From: Litomosoides sigmodontis
Taxonomy: Eukaryota > Nematoda > Chromadorea > Rhabditida > Onchocercidae
Direction of reading: 5' to 3'
DNA: 64,000 nt
Assembly (NCBI GenBank): GCA_963070105.1
Contig: OY718807.1
Coordinates: forward strand, 3,817,001 to 3,881,000
Shown: in pieces, positions 56,872 to 64,000 of the stretch
Numbering within the stretch: position 1 is the first letter of the stretch
Layout: the number at the start of each line of letters is the position of its first letter
Notes under the pieces: model-generated
Seen by the model: only the letters and a program-made list of their open reading frames with translations
The model's database searches: none
Told to the model about the DNA's origin: nothing
Position numbers and translations under genes: made by a program

Positions 56872-59800
56872 TCACTGGAACGAGAATCCCTCCGACGGAA
56901 CATTTTGTTGAGTTGATTCAAAGAAATGGTCGCCAGTCGCTATTCCATCATCGTCGGTTTCCGAAAAGTAATTATCGATAATTTCATAAGCCAGTTTGTA
57001 GATTTCTTCGCTTTCATGGTTTTGCAAATGTTCAATTTTATCCAGACCTGAAACAGAACCATATCTAAAATTTAGCAATTCCTCTTCGTATGAAGCTTTT
57101 AAGTTGCTCCCATCAACTCGATAATTTATACATGAAAAGTTCTTCTGATTTATGCTACAGTTACAGAACATAAAGACACTGTAATTCACCAAGTGAAGTT
57201 GTGCATGTTTCCCAACAACTAAATTAGCTGAAGAATCAATATATTATATGACAAAGCTGTTGCACGTCAAAAACAACTGTTCCGTATGCCTTAACGCGAG
57301 CAAATCTTTGAGTTTAGTTCCACTCTACGAAGTTTTCTGACATTCAATTAATTTACACAAGCAGCACCTTCCCTACAGCTGCTTGTGATACAAGAAGTTC
57401 AAGACATAAATTAGGAGAGATATTACTCGCAGGAAGAATTAATTTTACTCACACTATCGAAAGAGTATAAATTTTATTCAAGACTGATAGGTTGAGCCGT
57501 TTACAACTATTATTCGTTGCTTAATTCTACTTCAAATAAAAACGAAACCTCACCTCCACACTCTTCAATCATTGTACAAATTGATTCAGAGCGGGGCCCA
57601 GCCATCTTGAGAATATTGTTGAGGCCATCCAGGACAACCTGCACAATTTGTGAATCACGTATAGAAAGCAGAGCGCAAAACGGCGGTATAACACCTTGTG
57701 AAACCATATATTCCACCTGTTCTGCACGTCCACTGATTGTTACATTCGAAACTGCCCATGCTGCTTCCTAAATTATAGATCATTAATAGAAATTTGGCAA
57801 CTGTAAATATAACAAACCACAAATCGCAATAGTGAAAGTCAAAACCTTCTGGGTCTGGAAATCTCCCTTTTCCAACAAATGAATAATCATTGGCATTAAG
57901 CCAGCATCGATTACTGCTTGCACTTGAGCTTGATTTCCAGCAGTTATGTTGGATAAAAACCAAACAGCTTCCTAAAAATCGATTGAAAAGATAAAAAAAA
58001 GAGATTGTTATAAGAACAGAACGGACTCAAAGAATATATGTCGATGAACGAACGTACGACCTTGTTTATTTTCTCTTTCTGATGCGAAAGTAATGCAGGC
58101 ATTTGCTGCAAAACGCCACAGTCCAGAACAAGTTGAGTTTGCTCATCCGTTCCAGTAACAATGTTCCCAACAGCACGAAGTGCTGCAGTTTGAACTTTTA
58201 CTTCAGGATGGGAAAGAAGGGGAATCAAATTGCTAACAACCTGGAATTTTAAATAATTTACGAAGATACCACAATGTAAAAATAATGCAAACTAACAACC
58301 TCACAACTTAACTGTAGATAATTAAAAAACTAACACCGCTGTTAATGACCATTTGGATTTGCTCATTTCCACCATCCGTAAGATAAGACAACGCCCACAC
58401 AGTATCCACCAATATGTTCTGATCCGTATGACTTATCAGTGCAGCTAACGCAGGCAAAAGTGTTTGAACAATTTCTGGTGATGGTGGTGGATCCTGAAGA
58501 ACCATCATTTAGCTAACATAAGTTGGCGACTGCCAAAATATATGAACTATTATTCTATAAAATTACTACTAAATTTTTTTCACTGAACCTTGGAACGACA
58601 TAAATTGACGATAACCCAGGTAACATTGCGAAGGAATCCAATTGGTATACCAGGTGTGATAAATTTCAACAGTGGTTCAACAATTCCAAGCTGAATACAG
58701 TAATCGCGGAAATGTGGTCCATCACCTAAAATTTCCACTTGTTTTTTACCATAACGCACTTTCACAAACAGGTAAAGGATTATTTGAAAAAAGAAACGAA
58801 GGATAAAAGAAAGAAAAATTTCATAAAGAGAAAAAGATTGATTAATTTTTGTACGGTTAGATTTAACTGTGAACTTACGCTTATTGGCCGAAAAACCAAG
58901 AATGGATATAATAGGACAGCGTGGAATATCATATGAAATAGCTATGTTCATTTGTTTGTCAAATATTGAAAAGCAATACGTTACGAACCAAACAAGCCAC
59001 ACTATGATTTCTTTTTTCTTACATTCCGTCCTAATTATTCAATTTTACTAGACAGTTTCACAACAATTTCAAAACTTTTGCTACTCGAAAACGAACCAAT
59101 AATATTCCCAAGTGCCCAAACAGCTTGTTCACAGACGTTCATATTGCCCGAAGACAAAAGCTCCAGAAACAGGGGCACAGCACCAGCCTGAACCACAGAC
59201 TGCGTTTGCTGCGAAGTCCCAGATGCAATATTTGTCAGCGCCCATGCCGCTTCAAACTGCAGTGTTACGCTGCAAAAAATACAACACGTAAATCTAAAAC
59301 AAGTTTATAACACGTAATTATAATTCAATAATCCCAAAGCAGTTGTGTCCACGGGAATAACCGCAATCAGGCATCTTCTGATAAAAGCTGTTTTGTTTTG
59401 AAAATTGGTGAAAAGTGACACAACTTAAAAACGGATAAGTTCAGGGTCTCACATTATTTTCATCTTCTTGAGTCCGAAAGCTTACTATTCTCATAATACT
59501 CATACATTAAGATTAAAACCTACTTGTTGGAACTTAAACACTGCACCAATATCGGCAAAATACCAGATGCAATCAGATCATCAATTGGAGGGTTACGATC
59601 AGATGAAAGCAATTTGCGTGCCTAAAATACAGCATTGCTGACAATTAAATAATACTTTGTGAAAAATTTTGAAGTCTATTGAATTGTTTCTTTGTCAGTA
59701 ATCTAACTCTTGCAATGCATCACCTTCAAATTTTGTCGATAACGTTTCAATTAACAATAATGACACAATTTTTAAAACAGCTTACTTGCTGAACAGCTGA

Positions 59801-60214
59801 AAGCTGAACTTCTTGATCTTGACTGCTCGCTTTCTTGACAATGTCTTCCAGAGTATTACGATTGTATGTTCCATTGACAACTACGCCACCTGCACTCGTC
59901 GATGCATCATCCGAATCCAGCGACCTGTAAACTTTGGTTCATCAACTGCTCTCTTTGATACAGGCTTTACCTCTCTCATAAAAATTGCAGATCATTTGAA
60001 ATTCAACTGTTACTATTCTAAGTAGCAGACGATCTTGCATCCCAGCTTTCAACAAAAGTGACTTTACTTACTCAACGGGTATGTTTCGACGCTTCGACAA
60101 TGTTTCCTCACGTTTATCTTTCCGAATAGAAATAATGTTTTCCACACGACTCTTCCTTAGAGCCTCGCTATCTTTCCCCATATTTTTGTATTGGGTTTGT
60201 CGCGACTCTGTCAT
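56872..60214 (-). CDS. ima-3: Importin subunit alpha (KPNA3/KPNA4 type), 514 aa
   Basis: Ten exons join in phase: 60072-60214 (ATG), 59786-59924, 59524-59621, 59097-59269, 58589-58725, 58335-58493, 58061-58240, 57846-57971, 57554-57767, 56872-57047 (TGA). The protein binds classical nuclear localisation signals and hands cargo to importin beta. Seen: an N-terminal IBB domain ([27 protein letters not shown]), then Armadillo repeats carrying the NLS-binding Trp/Asn pairs ([73 protein letters not shown]), and the C-terminal CAS-contact region [19 protein letters not shown] with an acidic tail. The fine sequence ([33 protein letters not shown]) matches the alpha-3/alpha-4 subfamily, so I use the C. 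elegans name ima-3 tentatively. Length is normal for the family. Confidence 0.95.
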
Positions 60215-61275
60215 CTTTTTATTTTTTTAGCTTGTTGCCAAAGCTGAGAGGTGACTGAGCTGAAATTGCTGGAAATAAACTCCAGGGAAGAAAATTTGCC
60301 GCCTAAAGACAACATGAAAATGAAATATCCTATTCACAAAGCAAAAATGGTCGTCTTTACATAAAAGATGAACTGTTGACAGATACATCATGTTAATGGG
60401 TATGTCTTCAGACAAGAGCACAACCGACTCTCTACTGCGAACCATTCGCATATGCACTTCGATATGTAGATTACTTGAACATTCTCATTCTGATAAATTA
60501 ATAAATACCGCACTTTGTACTGCTAAAACGCATATATAACAACAGGTCACTTGAGTAATCATGTGTTATGAATTTTAATAACTGTAGTGAGTAATCGATG
60601 CAAGTAAATGTAATATAATTAATCACGTGGATATTGTACAACAACTCTTAGAACAGTGTCAGTGGACTACCAGTAGAACAAAAGAGAGACATAGCTAACT
60701 CGGCAAGCAATTCCTTCCTGACCTAGATCGACGTAGGCACAATACGGCCGCACGATCAAGTTATAGGGTGGTGCGCTATGAAATATGTGCTATCTCCTGC
60801 TCAACGTTGTGAATTGCGGAGTGACAGGTACTGGTCGGTGATTGTTGCGCACGTGGTTCTATATTGGGATAATTGTTCAGAGATAAGGAAAAATTTAATA
60901 TATTTCAATATCTGCATTTTTTTCATTTTAGGAATTTTTTTTATTTTTTTAATTTCGGTAATCGCACGTCGCTATTTAATCCAGGAAATGACTCCATTCT
61001 ACATAAGTGTCCTTCACTAACTCGATTACCAGGTTATCAGCTCAGCTTAGGCTATTTACGGTGTTCTTTCTGAGTGAAACACTCTAGTAACTGAATTAAA
61101 GCTGAGATGGCTACACGTGTGTAATAGTTTTTTCAGTTCAGTTAATTACGGTTAACTATGCTGGATGATGCTGAAGGATTAACACTTGAATTTACCATTT
61201 TGCGTTGAAGCAATATTTCCGAGAAGTGTTGCAGGCAATTCGACATTTGTTTATTGATCATTAAAGCGGTTTCAG
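60215..61275. promoter_or_regulatory. Shared head-to-head promoter region of importin alpha and CHIP
   Basis: The two start codons face away from each other across 1.06 kb, so both promoters or trans-splice outrons lie here. No TATA box or known operator is convincing. A TTTCAG immediately before the CHIP ATG is a strong splice acceptor. Confidence 0.5.
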
Positions 61276-63307
61276 ATGTCTGCAAATGTAGCAGAAGAGC
61301 TCAAAGAGACCGGCAATTGTTTTTATCAGCAACATCGTTATGAAGACGCCATCAGTGCATACAGTCGGTAAATAAATAAATAAATAAACATATATATGTA
61401 TATACCACTAATTTACTTAGCAGAATATTTATAGATCAGTACCGTTAGTTTACTAGGCAAAATATTTACGGAAAAATTTCTCGTAAATCTTATTACAGCT
61501 TGCAGGAGAATAACTATTTTCAGTTAGCTTTGATTACGCTACTATTTAGATTAGAATTAACTTTCCCACTTTATTTTTTCTTTTGCTTTTTTCTGCTTCT
61601 GAAAGTTATAAAATTCACAGATGAAGCTCTGGGCATGCTGGAAAGACTTCCAACCTAGTCCGATATTAATATTTTCACTAGCACTGGCGATTGTACATTG
61701 GCGCATTTGATCGAGTATTAGTCAATTTTAGAGCTATAATTAACAATCCAGTGATTCCAACTTATTTTACCAATCGGGCTTTGTGTTACATGCAAACAAT
61801 GCAGTGGGAAAAAGCTGAGGATGATTGCAAGAAAGCTTTAGATTTGGATCGCAAAAATGTTAAGGTAACTTCTCACCGTCCCTTTTTTTTTCATTCCCAA
61901 AATCGCCTTAAGATAACATAAAGCATTATTCAATGCCTAAGTTTCAGTGCCAGCTAGTTAAGTTAGGTCGCTATCTTTTTGATGTCAAATGTGATAAATT
62001 CCAACGACGAAATTTTGTCAATGTCGGCGATTCAAAGACAACAATGATGATGACTATGAAAGCTTAATGAACCTGCTGTAAAGCGGTCTTCGAGTGCTTA
62101 CACAGTGGAACTTGCATAATAAAAGTCTAAACGTTATTCTTTCTTTGGAGAACTCCGTCATTGACTTTTAAAACTCTATCAAAACGTGTTAAATGTTTTC
62201 ATGGTTTTTTGAATTGCAGGCAAATTTCTTTCTTGGTCGTACATGTGTGCAGTTGGGACATTTTGATGAAGCATTAAAAGTACTTACACGCGCAAATGAT
62301 TTAGCGCGGAGTCAAAAACTGAATTTTGGCGATGAAATAACAGCACAAATCCGACTTGCGAAGAAAGAAATATTCAGGAGAGAGGAAGAGAAGCGGTCTG
62401 TAATCTTCGCAAGTTGGACTGTTTCTATTAACGCTGATTTTCTACTTGGCATAATTTTAGCGGTTGCATGTTCTAGAGAGTTTCCAAAATATTATTGGAA
62501 TAAATTTCTAGATTTCAAAATCTTTTGCTGGTGTTTTACATGTTGCCTCATAATTGATATTAACGTGTATAGAATTTCAGAATAAAACAAGAAATTGAGT
62601 TACAAGCTTACTTAAACGGTCTTATTGATGATGATCTCGCAACAAAATTGCGAAAACTGAAAGAAAATGAAACTAGCGAAAACAGTGATGATATAACTGA
62701 AGAGTTAGATTTGGAGAGTGAAGAGGTAGCATTAAAAATGAAGGCACAATCATTCAAGGATAAATTAAACAATTTGTTTGCACAGGTAATCTAAATCTTA
62801 GTCAAATTGTTGTGCCCCTGCCTACTTATAATGTGCTGATTATATAGCAACACAGCGATTGTATTGTAATGTTTCCTCATTACATATGATTTCCTTTCTC
62901 TTAAGCTACGTTGACTGCATATAAATTTCCTTAAAAGATCGTGCGTAAAGAAAGGTTTTTTTCCTGTTCGGTATTCTCTTATTGATATGCACTGACCAAA
63001 AGAAATTAAGTAGTTAATGGAGTTATGCACCAAAAGTATTGAACCAAAAGAAGTTATTGGCTTGAAAATCTGTTTAGATAAAACTTATTATCAGGTCGAT
63101 GAAAAAAGGCGAAAGAGAGAAGTTCCTGATTATTTGTGTGGTAAAATCAGTTTCGAAATGTTGCGTGACCCAGTAATAACTCCGAGCGGTATAACATATG
63201 ATCGTGCAGATATTAAGGAACATTTGCAACGAGTTGGTCATTTTGATCCAGTTACTCGAGCACCACTTACTGCTGATCAGCTTATACCTAATCTTGCTAT
63301 GAAAGAG
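61276..63307 (+). CDS. chn-1: CHIP/STUB1 co-chaperone E3 ubiquitin ligase (TPR and U-box), 3' partial
   Basis: Exons: 61276-61367 (ATG), 61732-61864, 62220-62395, 62581-62785, 63095-63307, giving 273 residues; the short last exon is missing. CHIP binds Hsp70/Hsp90 C-termini and ubiquitinates their clients. Seen: three TPR repeats with the carboxylate-clamp positions ([37 protein letters not shown]), a charged coiled-coil linker, and the U-box ([57 protein letters not shown]). The family ends about 15 residues after AMKEV, and the window closes with GTGTTAG, a plausible acceptor for that exon. The ATG abuts TTTCAG, suggesting spliced-leader addition directly at the start codon. The symbol is the C. 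elegans name. Confidence 0.94.
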
Positions 63308-64000
63308 GTATATTTTGTTGAAAATTCTCGTATTTAGTGGTAAATATTTGTTAGGAAAAAACAAATGGATGGGATATTTTAGATTGTTATGTCTCTGGAC
63401 CTCCAAATTAACTACCATAGTTCAAATATGCCTTTATCAATAAACTAGTGATTAAAATAAAATCATCTCTTGGTCAAGAAATGGTTCGCTTGATTACGTA
63501 GAGTGAAAGCGAATGCTTCAAAAGACAATTTTTTTGATCATCGATCAGTTTGAGACCAACCTATTTATGGAGGTTTTTATTTACTTGAGACGCTGAGCGA
63601 CGGTAGGATGGCTGATAGTGCATTTTTCGGCAACTTATAGTGCAATTAAGAAACTTTCATAATTGTTGTCAGTTGGTTAACTTCCGAAGATTGTCACTGC
63701 GCGCTTCATTTGATCTTAGTTTTCTTCACTGGACTTCTGAACTTCTTAAATCACCATTGCACTGTGCTTTCACAGATAGCTTTTATGCTAAACACATTGT
63801 TGATCATTCGAGTTGCTGTGCTTATGACCCACTTTGAATAGATTAACATCACTTTCTGAAAAAAAAAACAGCAAGCATAAGTCATTAGAACAAGAACATT
63901 AAACAAGAAAGGAGTATTAAAAGTGTATGTTCTTTGAGAATGCATCACTTTATATGGCAGCAAATTTCAATACTGCGAGGATTGGTTACTTTTGTGTTAG
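63308..64000 (+). other. Last CHIP intron, running to the window end
   Basis: No segment here continues the U-box protein with its expected final residues (a short VIDAF-like tail). The sequence is AT-rich with only chance open frames, and ends in TTTTGTGTTAG. The terminal exon probably begins just beyond 64000. Confidence 0.6.

Overview
The window reads as nuclear DNA of a nematode, most likely a clade III (spirurid or filarial-like) worm. The support is AT-rich sequence, many short introns with TTTCAG-type acceptors, start codons sitting directly behind splice acceptors (as expected for spliced-leader trans-splicing), and protein families whose exons join phase-perfectly. The species assignment is inference from the sequence alone. 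I see no bacterial or plasmid features, no CRISPR array and no tRNA or rRNA gene.

Layout, left to right. (1) 580-4098 (+): 3' part of a GAP1-type Ras GTPase-activating protein (RASA2/RASA3-like); the gene starts left of the window. (2) About 5735-7640: a decayed BEL/Pao LTR-retrotransposon with a gag remnant and a second LTR piece in inverted orientation. (3) 9585-11435 (-): a six-exon gene of unknown function (294 aa). (4) About 15200-19680 (+): a GC-richer promoter-like region, then a three-exon gene of the IER2/IER5 immediate-early family. (5) 23436-41971 (-): an 18.5 kb TSC22-domain gene with a long product (404 aa, 11 coding exons) and a short product (139 aa) from an internal first exon, sharing the last three exons. 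(6) 46131-50322 (-): a 13-exon SLCO/OATP organic-anion transporter (678 aa). (7) 52126-54588 (+): mannose-6-phosphate isomerase, including a GC-AG intron. (8) 56872-60214 (-): importin alpha of the KPNA3/4 type (514 aa). (9) 61276 to the window end (+): CHIP/STUB1, a TPR and U-box ubiquitin ligase whose last exon lies just outside the window. Importin alpha and CHIP are head to head about 1.06 kb apart.

The genes do not form an operon or a common pathway. They are ordinary eukaryotic loci: Ras signalling, transcriptional control, transport, sugar metabolism, nuclear import and protein quality control. Intergenic and intronic DNA is full of simple repeats: six TG-rich arrays, a tetranucleotide AATA array of about 360 bp, and a three-copy 125-137 bp tandem repeat.

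I did not find a convincing previously undescribed system. The most useful items are the two-promoter TSC22 gene, the intron-containing IER-family gene, the unknown 294 aa gene, the RasGAP that appears to lack the BTK zinc motif, the OATP with a reduced cysteine pattern and a pure-GAG glutamate run, the GC-AG intron in MPI, and the fold-back BEL/Pao remnant.
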